From the NCBI RefSeq assembly GCF_012939955.1, contig NZ_SPMY01000033.1, forward strand, positions 49,814 through 113,813: a DNA stretch of 64,000 bases, read 5' to 3'. The DNA comes from Candidatus Accumulibacter phosphatis (lineage in GTDB: Bacteria > Pseudomonadota > Gammaproteobacteria > Burkholderiales > Rhodocyclaceae). This document shows, in pieces, positions 29,113-37,792 of this stretch; position 1 is the stretch's first letter; the number at the start of each line of letters is the position of its first letter. The notes under the pieces were generated by a model, which was not told the origin of the DNA, made no database searches, and saw nothing but the letters and a program-made list of their open reading frames with translations. The translations under genes were made by a program, and so were the position numbers.

Positions 29113-29478
29113 ATGCCGGCTCCCGACTTCATTCCGCTGCCCGACACCGCGTCCACCTGTCGCGAACGTCTGGTCGAGCTACAGGGCGAGATCGCCTCGA
29201 TCAAGACCCAGATCGCTACGGCGGACATCGCCCGTCAGGCCCGGCGCGGAGCCCTCGATGCGCAGTGGTTCCACCGGGCGAAGACGGCGCTGCGTTTCAA
29301 GCAGCAGGAGCTTGCTCGGGTGTCAGCACATCTGGCCGCGCTGGCGGGCGATCTCCCTCGGGAGCGCTTCAAGGACACGCTGATCGGCGTGCTGCGCGAG
29401 CAGCTCCCGGACGACACCTGGCAGTTGGCCCTGGCGGTCGCCCGTGAGCGGCAAGGCAGGGAGGTCGGTCATGGCTGA
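29113..29478 (+). CDS. Hypothetical coiled-coil phage protein
   Basis: A 121-aa, mostly helical protein with heptad-like segments (CRERLVELQGEIASIKTQIA, then FKQQELARVSAHLAALAGDL). Starts 4 bases after the DUF669 stop and overlaps the nuclease gene by 8 bases. It may be an accessory subunit of the recombination genes around it; no family recognised. Confidence 0.7.
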   Translation: MPAPDFIPLPDTASTCRERLVELQGEIASIKTQIATADIARQARRGALDAQWFHRAKTALRFKQQELARVSAHLAALAGDLPRERFKDTLIGVLREQLPDDTWQLALAVARERQGREVGHG

Positions 29479-30418
29479 CTTGCCTGCCGTCGTCAGTCCG
29501 ACCCGCGAAGCCATCTTCGCCGCCTACGAGGCCGACGCTCACCAGGGCTTTCGTGCGCACCTGGGTGCTTCGCTGATCGGCAAGCCCTGCGAGCGGTCGC
29601 TGTGGTACGACTTTCGCTGGACCACCGTCGCGCAGCATCCGGGGCGCTTGTTACGGCTCTTCGAGACCGGGCAGCTGGAAGAAACCCGCGCCGTCCGCAA
29701 TCTGCGGCGCACCGGCGCCACCGTGCTCGAAGTCGACCCGGAGACCGGGCGGCAGTGGCGTGTCGAGGCGCACGGTGGTCACTTCGGTGGCTCGCTCGAC
29801 GCCGTCGCGCTGAACCTGCTCGAAGCCCCCAAGACCTGGCATGTGCTGGAGTTCAAGACGCACGCGACGAAGAGCTTCGTCGAACTCGTCGCCAAAGGGG
29901 TGCATCAGGCCAAGCCACAGCACGACGCGCAGATGCAGATCTACATGCGGCTCACGACCCTGACACGGGCCATGTACCTCGCCGTGAACAAGAACAATGA
30001 CGACCTCTACATCGAACGCGTCGAACTGGATGCCGATTACGCCGATCGGCTGCTGGCAAAAGCCGCTCGCATCCTCTTCGCCGCGCGGCCGCTCGACCGG
30101 GTCAGCGAGGATCCGGCGTGGTTCGAGTGCCGGATGTGCAGCCATGCCGAGGTCTGCCGGGGTCACGCCGCGGCGGCAGTGAACTGTCGCACCTGCCTGT
30201 CCTCGACACCGGTCGAGGGAGGCTGGTGGTGTGAACGACACCAGCGGGCCTTGTCCGAGGCCGACCAGCGCGCCGGCTGCGACCAGCATCTCTACCTCCC
30301 CGACCTGGTGCCGTGCGAGCAGATCGACGCCGGTACGGACTGGGTCAGCTATCAACTTCCCGGTGGCGAAATCTGGCGCGACAGCGGCCGCCACAAGTAC
30401 GCGGAGCATTCGCTATGA
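29471..30418 (+). CDS. PD-(D/E)XK exonuclease of the RecB/Cas4 type
   Basis: A 315-aa protein. SLIGKPCERSLWYDFRW, GGSLDAVALN and HVLEFKTHATKSF give the D...ExK core, QMQIYM is the QxxxY motif, and CRMCSHAEVC with later Cys residues suggests an Fe-S or zinc cluster as in Cas4/AddB-type nucleases. Likely phage 5'-3' resection nuclease. It overlaps the following helicase by ATGA. Confidence 0.85.
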   Translation: MADLPAVVSPTREAIFAAYEADAHQGFRAHLGASLIGKPCERSLWYDFRWTTVAQHPGRLLRLFETGQLEETRAVRNLRRTGATVLEVDPETGRQWRVEAHGGHFGGSLDAVALNLLEAPKTWHVLEFKTHATKSFVELVAKGVHQAKPQHDAQMQIYMRLTTLTRAMYLAVNKNNDDLYIERVELDADYADRLLAKAARILFAARPLDRVSEDPAWFECRMCSHAEVCRGHAAAAVNCRTCLSSTPVEGGWWCERHQRALSEADQRAGCDQHLYLPDLVPCEQIDAGTDWVSYQLPGGEIWRDSGRHKYAEHSL

Positions 30419-31989
30419 CCCTGACCGTGCGGCCGTACCAACAGGCGGCCATCGATGGCATCTACCAGTATTTTGAGGGGGAGACCGGAAATCCCCTGGT
30501 CATCATCCCGACCGCTGGCGGCAAGTCCCTGGTGATGGCCCGCTTCATCGAAGGCGTGCTGAAAGCGTTTGCGGACCAGCGCATTCTCGTCGTGACGCAT
30601 GTCCGCGAGCTGATCGAGCAGAACCATGGCGAACTGCTGCGGCTATGGCCCGAGGCGCCGGCCGGCATCTACTCGGCGGGACTCAAGCAGCGAGACATCA
30701 GGGCGCGCATCCTGTTTGCCGGCATCCAGTCGATCCACAAGCGCGTCTATGACGTGCAGCAGTGCGACTTGGTATTGATCGACGAAGCGCACCTGATCCC
30801 GCGCTCGTCGAACACCCTGTACCGGCGCTTCCTCGACGGTTTGACGCGCATCAACCCGCTGCTCAAGGTGATCGGTTTCACGGCCACGCCGTACCGCCTG
30901 GACTCCGGACGGCTCCACGAGGGCGATGGCGCGATCTTCACCGACATCGCCTACGAGGTGTCGGTACGCGACCTGATCGACCAGGGCTATCTGTCGCCGC
31001 TGGTCTCCAAGCGCATGGCGACGCAACTCGATGTCGGCGGCGTGGGCACCCGTGGCGGCGAGTTTATTGCGCGCGAGTTACACGCCGCTGTCGACCGGGA
31101 GGCGATTACCCAAAGTGCCGTGGCCGAGATCGTCGCCTACGGTCAGGATCGCCGCTCGTGGTTAGTCTTCTGCGCCGGTGTCGAGCACGCGCGACATGTG
31201 CGTGACGCGATCCGCACGCAGGGCATCCGGTGCGAGACCATCGTCGGCGAGACGTCCAGCGCCGAGCGCGAGTCGCTGATCGAGGCCTTCAAGGGCGGCA
31301 AGATCCGCTGCCTGACCAACGCCAACGTGCTCACCACCGGTTTCAATGCCCCCGGGGTTGATCTGATTGCGATGCTGCGACCGACGAAGTCGGCGGGGCT
31401 GTACGTGCAGATCGTCGGTCGCGGCTGCCGGCTGGCGCCGGGCAAGAGCGACTGCCTGGTCCTGGACTTCGCCGGCAACATCGCGCGTCACGGACCGATC
31501 GATGCGATCAAGCCGAAACGTCCCAGCGAGGGCGACGGCGACGCGCCGGTCAAGGTCTGCCCGGACTGCGCCAGCCGCGTTCATGCGGCGGCGCGCGCGT
31601 GCCCTCAATGCGGGCACTCGTTTCCCCCGCCCGCACCAATGATCGAGGCCCGGGCCAGTACGCTCGAGGTGCTCTCAAGCCTGGTCAAGCCCGAGTGGGT
31701 GGCGGTGAGCCAGGTTTGCTACGCACGCCACGAGAAGCCCGGCAAGCCGCCCTCGCTGCGCGTCGAGTACTGGTGCGGCCTGTCGGCCCATCACGAGTGG
31801 ATCTGCGTCGAGCATACCGGCTACCCCCGCCAGAAAGCAGCGACCTGGTGGGCGGCGCGCGCGCCCGGTACGGCCTTACCAAAAAGCGTCGACGAAGCGC
31901 TCCAACACGCGCCGGCTTTGCGGCAACCAGCCGAGATCGCGGTCCGCCCGAGCGGGCGCTACACGGAAGTCGTGGCGGCGCGCTTCTGA
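30415..31989 (+). CDS. SF2 DEAH-box helicase
   Basis: A 524-aa helicase with motif I PTAGGKSLVMA, motif II LIDEAHLIP, motif III GFTATPYRL, motif V TNANVLTTGFNAPGVD and motif VI QIVGRGCRLAPGK. Two CPxC pairs about 15 residues apart near residue 390 form a zinc ribbon. XPB/RadD-like; in this operon it probably works in phage replication or recombination. Starts inside the stop of the nuclease gene and shares one base with the next gene (TGATG). Confidence 0.93.
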   Translation: MTLTVRPYQQAAIDGIYQYFEGETGNPLVIIPTAGGKSLVMARFIEGVLKAFADQRILVVTHVRELIEQNHGELLRLWPEAPAGIYSAGLKQRDIRARILFAGIQSIHKRVYDVQQCDLVLIDEAHLIPRSSNTLYRRFLDGLTRINPLLKVIGFTATPYRLDSGRLHEGDGAIFTDIAYEVSVRDLIDQGYLSPLVSKRMATQLDVGGVGTRGGEFIARELHAAVDREAITQSAVAEIVAYGQDRRSWLVFCAGVEHARHVRDAIRTQGIRCETIVGETSSAERESLIEAFKGGKIRCLTNANVLTTGFNAPGVDLIAMLRPTKSAGLYVQIVGRGCRLAPGKSDCLVLDFAGNIARHGPIDAIKPKRPSEGDGDAPVKVCPDCASRVHAAARACPQCGHSFPPPAPMIEARASTLEVLSSLVKPEWVAVSQVCYARHEKPGKPPSLRVEYWCGLSAHHEWICVEHTGYPRQKAATWWAARAPGTALPKSVDEALQHAPALRQPAEIAVRPSGRYTEVVAARF

Positions 31990-32312
31990 TGCTCTGCGAC
32001 ATCTGCCGCCGCGAATACCGCGGCTTTGGTTACTCACCCCGTCTGACCCGCCAGAGCGGCCCCGATCTGTGGGCTTGTTCGATGCGGTGTCTGGACATTA
32101 TCGGGAGGCTCAAAGGAATGATCGACCCCAATGAACATGAAGAAGCCGCACTGCGTCAGGCCAGCGCCTTGGGCGGCGAGTACGTCGAATCGCTCGGCCG
32201 CACCAATCTGGCCCAGTGGTCGGAGCACGAATGGTCGACGCTGATCGACGTCGTGGTCACCGCTTTCCAGGATCACCTGCGGGACGCCTACACCCAAGAC
32301 CCGCCGTTTTGA
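31989..32312 (+). CDS. Small zinc-finger-like phage protein
   Basis: A 107-aa protein beginning MLCDICRREYRGFGYSP and continuing to WACSMRCLDIIGRL, a CxxC...CxxxC zinc-binding arrangement, followed by an acidic helical C-terminus. It resembles small DUF6511-type phage proteins, though I hold that loosely. It is placed between helicase and primase, so a replication accessory role is likely. Confidence 0.7.
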   Translation: MLCDICRREYRGFGYSPRLTRQSGPDLWACSMRCLDIIGRLKGMIDPNEHEEAALRQASALGGEYVESLGRTNLAQWSEHEWSTLIDVVVTAFQDHLRDAYTQDPPF

Positions 32313-32322
32313 GGAGGGGAGC

Positions 32323-34641
32323 ATGACCGCTTCCAGTTTCATGGCGCAGTTGGGCGCCAAACTCGTCGACGGCGGGTTTCCGATCTTGCCGATTCAGCCC
32401 GGTACCAAGAAGCCGGGCGTGTTTCGCCGAGGGACTTGGCACGACTACCCGGCGTGGAGTCGCCATTGCACGCGCGACACCACCGAGCACGAGATTGACG
32501 TCTGGGGCGACTGGCCGGATGCCGGCATCGGCGTCGCTGCGGGACGAGTGATCGGTATCGATATTGATGTACTCAGCGATCCCCGGTTGGCCAAGCGCAT
32601 CGAGGTCCTGGCCCGCGAGATGCTGGGCGACACGCCGGCCTTGCGGATTGGGCGTGCGCCCAAACGCCTGCTGGTCTATCGCGCCGAACAGCCCTTCAAG
32701 GGGTTCAAGTTGCCGCCGATCGACGTGCTGGGCCTGGGCCAGCAGTTCGTCGCTTACGGCATCCATCCAGAAACCGGGCAACCCTACGACTGGCCGCTGG
32801 ACACGCTGGCCGAGATCGCCATCGACGATCTGCCGGCGATCACCGAGGCGCAGGCGCACGCTTTTGCCACGGCAGCGATCGCGCTGGTGCCGCCTGAACT
32901 GCGGCCGGCGCGGCTGCCGCACCTTCAAGGCGCTGAAACAGCCGCTGGCGGGGTTGGGGAACAGCGCGGCACGCTCGAGGCGGTGACCGAGGCGCTGCGC
33001 TTCATCGCGAACGATGACCTCGACTACGACAGTTGGGTGCGCATAGGGCTGGCCATCAAGGGCGCGCTCGGTGATGACGGCTGGCCGCTGTTCGAGAGCT
33101 GGTCGGGGCGGGCCGCGAAGGATGTTCCTGAGACGACCGTGAAAGCCTGGAAAGGCATGAAGCCGAGCCGCATCGGGGCGGGCACGCTCTACAAACTGGC
33201 GCTGGAAGCAGGCTGGGAGCCTGCCGCGACGCTACCTCTCAACGGAACGCTGGCGCTGAACGGGGAGCATCCGGCGAAGGCGATGCTGCAGTCCCTGGGA
33301 AGATCGACGCCGATCACTGCGAGCGCGTCAACGAACGCCGCGCAGACGAACCCGCCCAAGGCGCCACCCATGCCTGCCGGCTGGAATCAGGTCGGCGGAG
33401 TACTCGCCGACCTGATTCAACTGATGACGAGCAGTGCCAAGCGACCGCAACCGGTGCTCGCATTGGGCGCCTCGCTGACCGCCGTCGGAGCCTTGATGGG
33501 GCGGAAGTACCGCACGCAGAGCAATATTCGCTCGAACCTCTATGTGGTCGGAATCGCCGAGAGTGGTGCGGGCAAGAACCACAGCCGCGTGGTGATCATT
33601 GAACTGTTGAGCCGGGCCGGGCTGCTGCAGTACCTGGGGGGCAACAAGATCGCCTCGGGCGCGGGCCTCCTGGCCGGGCTTCGCCGCCAGCCAGCCATTC
33701 TCTTCCAGTTGGACGAGTTCGGCATGTTCCTGTCAGCCGCCGCCGATCGCAAGCGTTCGCCGCGCTATCTGTGCGAGGTGCTCGATTTGTTGACTGAGCT
33801 GTACACGACCTCAGGCACCACGTATTTCGGTGTGGAGTATGCGCACAGCCAGGCCGAGGCGGCGCATCGGGCGACCCATCAACCCTGCGTGTGCATTTAC
33901 GGCACGACGACACCGCTACACTTCTGGCAGGCGCTTCAGGCGACCAACATCGCCGATGGCTCGTTGGCGCGGTTCCTGATTCTTCAGAGCGAGGAGGACT
34001 TTCCGGACAGCAACGAAGACTTTGGCCTCATCGATCCGCCGCAGGAATTGATCGATCGCCTGCGGTTGATCCATCAAGGCGGTGGCAAGCTCAATGGCAA
34101 CCTGGCCGACGTGGGTGCGGTCGACGAGGTATCCCCCCTTCCTCGAACCGTACCGACCAATGCCCAGGCCAAGGGCGTCTTCCAGGCGCTCGACCACGAC
34201 TTGCTGAACGAGCTGCGCGCCGCGCACGGCACCGGCTTCGCATCAATCCTGGCGCGCATCGAGGAGAACGCCACCAAGCTGGCGCTGATCCGCGCGGTGT
34301 CGCGCGATGCCGTGGATCCGGAGATCACCGGCGACGACGCCGAGTGGGGCATCCTGATCGCACGGCACTGCGCCGGACAGACGATTCGCGAAGCGTCGAT
34401 GCGCGTTTCGGAGAACGTCATTGAGTCGAATCACAAGCGCGCGCTGCAAATACTTCAAGCGTCCGGACCGGTTGGGATGGCCAAGAGCGAGTTCACGCGC
34501 CGCACGCAGTTCATGGATGCGCGTCAGCGAGACGGCGTGCTGAAGACGCTACTGGACGCACAGATGATCGAGATTGAAATGATTCAAGGACCACGGCGCC
34601 CGATGAACTTGATAAAAGCACTTGAAAACAGTGGGTTGTGA
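32323..34641 (+). CDS. Prim-pol/helicase replication protein
   Basis: A 772-aa fusion. Residues about 8-190 look like a bifunctional primase/polymerase (PILPIQPGTKKPGVF, then VIGIDIDVLSDP with the DxD metal site). Residues 215-290 match PriCT_2 (ALRFIANDDLDYDSWVRIGL). The C-terminal half is a helicase-like ATPase with Walker A GIAESGAGKNHSRVV near residue 410 and Walker B-like ILFQLDEFGMFL. It initiates and unwinds phage DNA. GAGGGGAG precedes ATG 32323. It is the last gene before an AT-rich repeat region. Confidence 0.88.
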   Translation: MTASSFMAQLGAKLVDGGFPILPIQPGTKKPGVFRRGTWHDYPAWSRHCTRDTTEHEIDVWGDWPDAGIGVAAGRVIGIDIDVLSDPRLAKRIEVLAREMLGDTPALRIGRAPKRLLVYRAEQPFKGFKLPPIDVLGLGQQFVAYGIHPETGQPYDWPLDTLAEIAIDDLPAITEAQAHAFATAAIALVPPELRPARLPHLQGAETAAGGVGEQRGTLEAVTEALRFIANDDLDYDSWVRIGLAIKGALGDDGWPLFESWSGRAAKDVPETTVKAWKGMKPSRIGAGTLYKLALEAGWEPAATLPLNGTLALNGEHPAKAMLQSLGRSTPITASASTNAAQTNPPKAPPMPAGWNQVGGVLADLIQLMTSSAKRPQPVLALGASLTAVGALMGRKYRTQSNIRSNLYVVGIAESGAGKNHSRVVIIELLSRAGLLQYLGGNKIASGAGLLAGLRRQPAILFQLDEFGMFLSAAADRKRSPRYLCEVLDLLTELYTTSGTTYFGVEYAHSQAEAAHRATHQPCVCIYGTTTPLHFWQALQATNIADGSLARFLILQSEEDFPDSNEDFGLIDPPQELIDRLRLIHQGGGKLNGNLADVGAVDEVSPLPRTVPTNAQAKGVFQALDHDLLNELRAAHGTGFASILARIEENATKLALIRAVSRDAVDPEITGDDAEWGILIARHCAGQTIREASMRVSENVIESNHKRALQILQASGPVGMAKSEFTRRTQFMDARQRDGVLKTLLDAQMIEIEMIQGPRRPMNLIKALENSGL

Positions 34642-34655
34642 AGGTCGCGAGGAAC

Positions 34656-34844
34656 AACTTCAAAACTTCATAACTTCAAGCCTTAGATACCCTGTATACC
34701 TAGATCTGCCCTCGCGCGCGATCCCGAGAGAGAAGGAGAGAAAAAAAAACAGGATGTATATTGAATGAATTAAATATTGAAGTATTTATAGATCTAGCTC
34801 TCTCTCCAGGGACACTCCCCTTGAATGAATGAATTATTGAAGTT
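34656..34844. repeat. AT-rich iteron-like region, candidate replication origin
   Basis: Three tandem 8-mers AACTTCA(A/T) start at 34656, 34664 and 34672. The inverse TTGAAGT recurs at 34777-34783 and 34837-34843. TTGAATGAAT occurs at 34761 and 34821, exactly 60 bases apart, within a longer imperfect direct repeat. The whole 330-base gap (34642-34973) has no gene, is far more AT-rich than its surroundings, and follows the primase-helicase gene. Origin function is inferred. Confidence 0.55.
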
Positions 34845-34973
34845 ATTGCCGTAGTCCCGTTCTTGCTCTGACCCGTACCCGATCCCGATCGGGCATGAGG
34901 GAGCGCCGAAGACCCTGACCCGGTCGCGTGCACGCTCCTCCAGGCCGCCACTAGCCTTTTGGAGGATTTGCAC

Positions 34974-35483
34974 ATGTCCCACCATCCCACGACGCAGCCA
35001 GCGGCCTCTGTCGCCGCCCTCCCTGGTGCGAAGCTCGCCCTTGATCTCGGCCAGCACACTGGCTGGGCGCTGGCCTATCCACGCGGTCCCATCACCTCGG
35101 GTACCGAGACCTTCAAAGCGGGCCGCTTCGAGGGCGGCGGCATGCCGCTGCTGCGCTTCGCCGCGTGGCTCGACGAATTGCACGCCAAGGCCGGTCCGCT
35201 GACTGCCGTTGTGTTCGAGGAAGTGCGCGCGCACCGAGGCACGGCTGCGGCCCACACCTACGGCGCCTTCCTCGGGCAACTGACCGCGTGGTGCGAGCAC
35301 CACCAAGTGCCCTACCAGGGCGTGCCGGTCGGCACGATCAAGAAGCACGCGACCGGACGCGGCAACGCCGGCAAGGACGAGGTAATCGCCGCGATGCGCG
35401 CCAAGGGTTTTTATCCCGCCGACGACAACGAAGCGGACGCGCTGGCGCTTCTGCAATGGGCGCTGAAAGGGGGCGCGCGATGA
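34974..35483 (+). CDS. RuvC-like Holliday junction resolvase
   Basis: A 169-aa RNase H-fold protein. KLALDLGQHTGWAL gives the first catalytic Asp, TAVVFEEVRAHRG the Glu, and DDNEADALALLQWA the C-terminal acidic pair, matching phage and bacterial RuvC-type resolvases. GGAGG lies upstream of ATG 34974. Overlaps the next small gene by ATGA. Confidence 0.85.
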   Translation: MSHHPTTQPAASVAALPGAKLALDLGQHTGWALAYPRGPITSGTETFKAGRFEGGGMPLLRFAAWLDELHAKAGPLTAVVFEEVRAHRGTAAAHTYGAFLGQLTAWCEHHQVPYQGVPVGTIKKHATGRGNAGKDEVIAAMRAKGFYPADDNEADALALLQWALKGGAR

Positions 35484-35707
35484 GCCGACTGACCTGCACC
35501 CTCGGGCGCCTGGTGCCGGTGGCGCCAGCGACCGAAGACGAGCTGCGGGCGATGCGTGCCGCCGCCTGGCACAAGCAGGGCGTCCTCGCGGTACCACTCG
35601 AATCGGTCACCGACAGCTGGGAGCGCACGCTTCTCGAGGCGATCGGCAGCCGGCTCTACGGACGTCGGCAGAAGACTGCCGATCGCCGTGGGGAGAACTC
35701 GCGATGA
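35480..35707 (+). CDS. Small hypothetical phage protein
   Basis: A 75-aa basic protein, MSRLTCTLGRLVPVAPATED at the start. It overlaps its neighbours on both sides by ATGA, so it is translated within the operon. No recognisable motif. Confidence 0.7.
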   Translation: MSRLTCTLGRLVPVAPATEDELRAMRAAAWHKQGVLAVPLESVTDSWERTLLEAIGSRLYGRRQKTADRRGENSR

Positions 35708-36243
35708 GCGCCAAGACGAAACCCACTCCGTACGGTCCGGTGCGCCCCCTGGCCGGCGGTCGTCAGGTCGAGTGGGTGCGCGAGGCATCCGGTGAGCACC
35801 AGGGCAACGAGCACTTCCGTACCATCGATTCGCTCAGGCTGATGCTGAAGAACGGCACCATCACGCCACCGATGCACGACGCCGGGCAGGAATTCTCGGC
35901 CACGTTCGCGCGGGCTCAACTGGACGGACCGCGCGCGCTGGCGCTCGACCGCATTCGCGGTGGGCAGTGGTGCGACAGCATGACCGAGCGCACCGCCTTT
36001 GCCCTCAAGCGTATCGGCCAGGCGCTCGACGCCGTGGGCGGTATCGGCAGTCCGGGCGGCTCGGCGGTATGGCACGTCGCCGGGCTCGGGCAAAGCGTCA
36101 AGGAGTGGTCGGCGCAACAAGGCTGGAACGGTCGGCCGCTGTCACAGCCCGAGGCGCGCGGGATCCTGGTCGCGGCGCTCGCCATGCTTGCTATGCATTA
36201 CGGGTATTTACGTGAGGCCGGGAGCAAACCCCTTGACCGGTGA
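35704..36243 (+). CDS. Hypothetical phage protein, possible late regulator
   Basis: A 179-aa protein ending this operon. The C-terminal half is helical with MTERTAFALKRIGQALDAVG and SQPEARGILVAALAMLAMHYG, which resembles helix-turn-helix-containing regulators often found at this position in phages. Two terminators follow directly. Function not established. Confidence 0.65.
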   Translation: MSAKTKPTPYGPVRPLAGGRQVEWVREASGEHQGNEHFRTIDSLRLMLKNGTITPPMHDAGQEFSATFARAQLDGPRALALDRIRGGQWCDSMTERTAFALKRIGQALDAVGGIGSPGGSAVWHVAGLGQSVKEWSAQQGWNGRPLSQPEARGILVAALAMLAMHYGYLREAGSKPLDR

Positions 36244-36282
36244 ACATCGAAGGCCTAGCATTTCGTCAGCCTCAAACAAAAG

Positions 36283-36315
36283 CGCCTGCCGATCCTCCTC
36301 GCCGCAGGCGTTTTT
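36283..36315 (+). terminator. Rho-independent terminator
   Basis: CGCCTGC (36283-36289) pairs with GCAGGCG (36304-36310), then TTTTT. Confidence 0.85.
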
Positions 36316-36334
36316 GCATTCTGGCTCGACTTGA

Positions 36335-36356
36335 CCCGCCCCTGTGGCGGGTTTTT
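36335..36356 (+). terminator. Second terminator, directly before the methyltransferase gene
   Basis: CCCGCC (36335-36340) pairs with GGCGGG (36346-36351), then TTTTT. It ends 38 bases before the ATG of the first ParB-methyltransferase. Confidence 0.85.
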
Positions 36357-36394
36357 GCTTTCAGCGCCGCACCCTCCTGGAACTCCCGAACACC

Positions 36395-37792
36395 ATGCTC
36401 AACGTCGAGTACCGCAAGGTCGAGACGCTGATTCCTTGCGCCCGGAATCCGCGTACCCACAACGCCGAGCAGGTGGCCAAGATCGCCGCCAGCATCGTCG
36501 AGTACGGGTGGACCAACCCGATCCTGGTCGATGGCGACAACGGCATCGTCGCCGGTCACGGCCGACTCGCCGCGGCGCGCAAGCTAAATCTGGACGATGT
36601 GCCGGTCATCGAACTGGCCCACCTCACGCCAACCCAGAAGCGCGCCTATCTCATCGCGGACAACCGCATGGCGCTGGATGCCGGCTGGGACGACGCGATG
36701 CTGGCGCTGGAACTCGAAGACCTGAAGCTGGCCGACTTCGATCTCTCGTTGACCGGATTCGACGCCGACGAGATCGAGGCCTTGCTGGCTGACAGTCACA
36801 CCGACGCAGAGCAGCCGGGCGATGGCAACCCGCCCGATGCCGCCGACGATGTGCCCGAGGTTCCGGCCAATCCCGTATCTCGTCCCGGCGACGTGTGGGC
36901 CTTGGGTCAGCATCGCCTGATCTGCGGTGACGCCGCTGACTCTGCTGTGATCACGACGCTAATGGCCGGCGAGCAGGCACGGCTCTGCTTCACCTCGCCG
37001 CCCTATGGCAACCAGCGCGACTACACCAGCGGCGGCATCACCGATTGGGACGGATTGATGCGCGGCGTCTTCGTAGATCTCCCGATGACCGACGACGGCC
37101 AGGTGCTCGTCAACCTCGGCCTGATCCACCGCGACAACGAAGTGATCCCGTACTGGGACGGCTGGCTGGCGTGGATGCGTACCGAGGGCTGGCGGCGGTT
37201 CGCGTGGTACGTCTGGGACCAGGGGCCGGGGATGCCCGGCGACTGGGCTGGACGTTTCGCCCCGAGCTTCGAGTTCGTCTTCCACTTCAACCACCAGAGC
37301 CGCAAGCCGAACAAGATCGTGCCCTGCAAACACGCCGGCCAGGACTCACACCTGCGTGCCGACGGATCCTCCACCGCAATGCGCAGCAGGAATGGCGAGG
37401 TCGGCGGCTGGACGGCAGCGGGCCAACCCACGCAGGAGAACCGGATTCCCGACTCGGTGATTCGGGTCATGCGCCACAAGGGCAAGATCGGGCAGGACAT
37501 CGACCACCCCGCCGTCTTCCCGATCGCCTTGCCGGAGTTCATCCTCGAGGCCTACTCCGACACCGGCGACCTCGTCTTCGAGCCCTTCTGCGGTTCGGGT
37601 ACGACGATGCTCGCGGCGCAGCGTACCGGCCGCATCGCCCGCTCGGTCGAGATTGCCCCCGAGTACGTCGATGTGGCGATCAAGCGCTTCCAGCAGAATT
37701 TTGCCGGCGTGCCGGTGACGCTCGTGGCCACCGGCCAGACGTTTGACGAGGTCGCCGACGAGCGCCTGGGGAGCGACGATGCTGACCGTTGA
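36395..37792 (+). CDS. ParB-domain DNA methyltransferase 1
   Basis: A 465-aa fusion. Residues 1-150 form a ParB/Spo0J nuclease-like domain (CARNPRTHNAEQVAKIAASI, GIVAGHGRLAAARKL). The C-terminal part is a beta-class N4/N6 methyltransferase with motif IV TSPPYGNQRDY and motif I FEPFCGSGTTMLAAQ. It probably methylates phage DNA against host restriction. ATG 36395 starts at the ParB domain. It overlaps the second ParB-methyltransferase by 14 bases. The two share ParB domain order and linker sequence (LTGFDAD) and look like an old tandem duplication with different target chemistry. Confidence 0.9.
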   Translation: MLNVEYRKVETLIPCARNPRTHNAEQVAKIAASIVEYGWTNPILVDGDNGIVAGHGRLAAARKLNLDDVPVIELAHLTPTQKRAYLIADNRMALDAGWDDAMLALELEDLKLADFDLSLTGFDADEIEALLADSHTDAEQPGDGNPPDAADDVPEVPANPVSRPGDVWALGQHRLICGDAADSAVITTLMAGEQARLCFTSPPYGNQRDYTSGGITDWDGLMRGVFVDLPMTDDGQVLVNLGLIHRDNEVIPYWDGWLAWMRTEGWRRFAWYVWDQGPGMPGDWAGRFAPSFEFVFHFNHQSRKPNKIVPCKHAGQDSHLRADGSSTAMRSRNGEVGGWTAAGQPTQENRIPDSVIRVMRHKGKIGQDIDHPAVFPIALPEFILEAYSDTGDLVFEPFCGSGTTMLAAQRTGRIARSVEIAPEYVDVAIKRFQQNFAGVPVTLVATGQTFDEVADERLGSDDADR

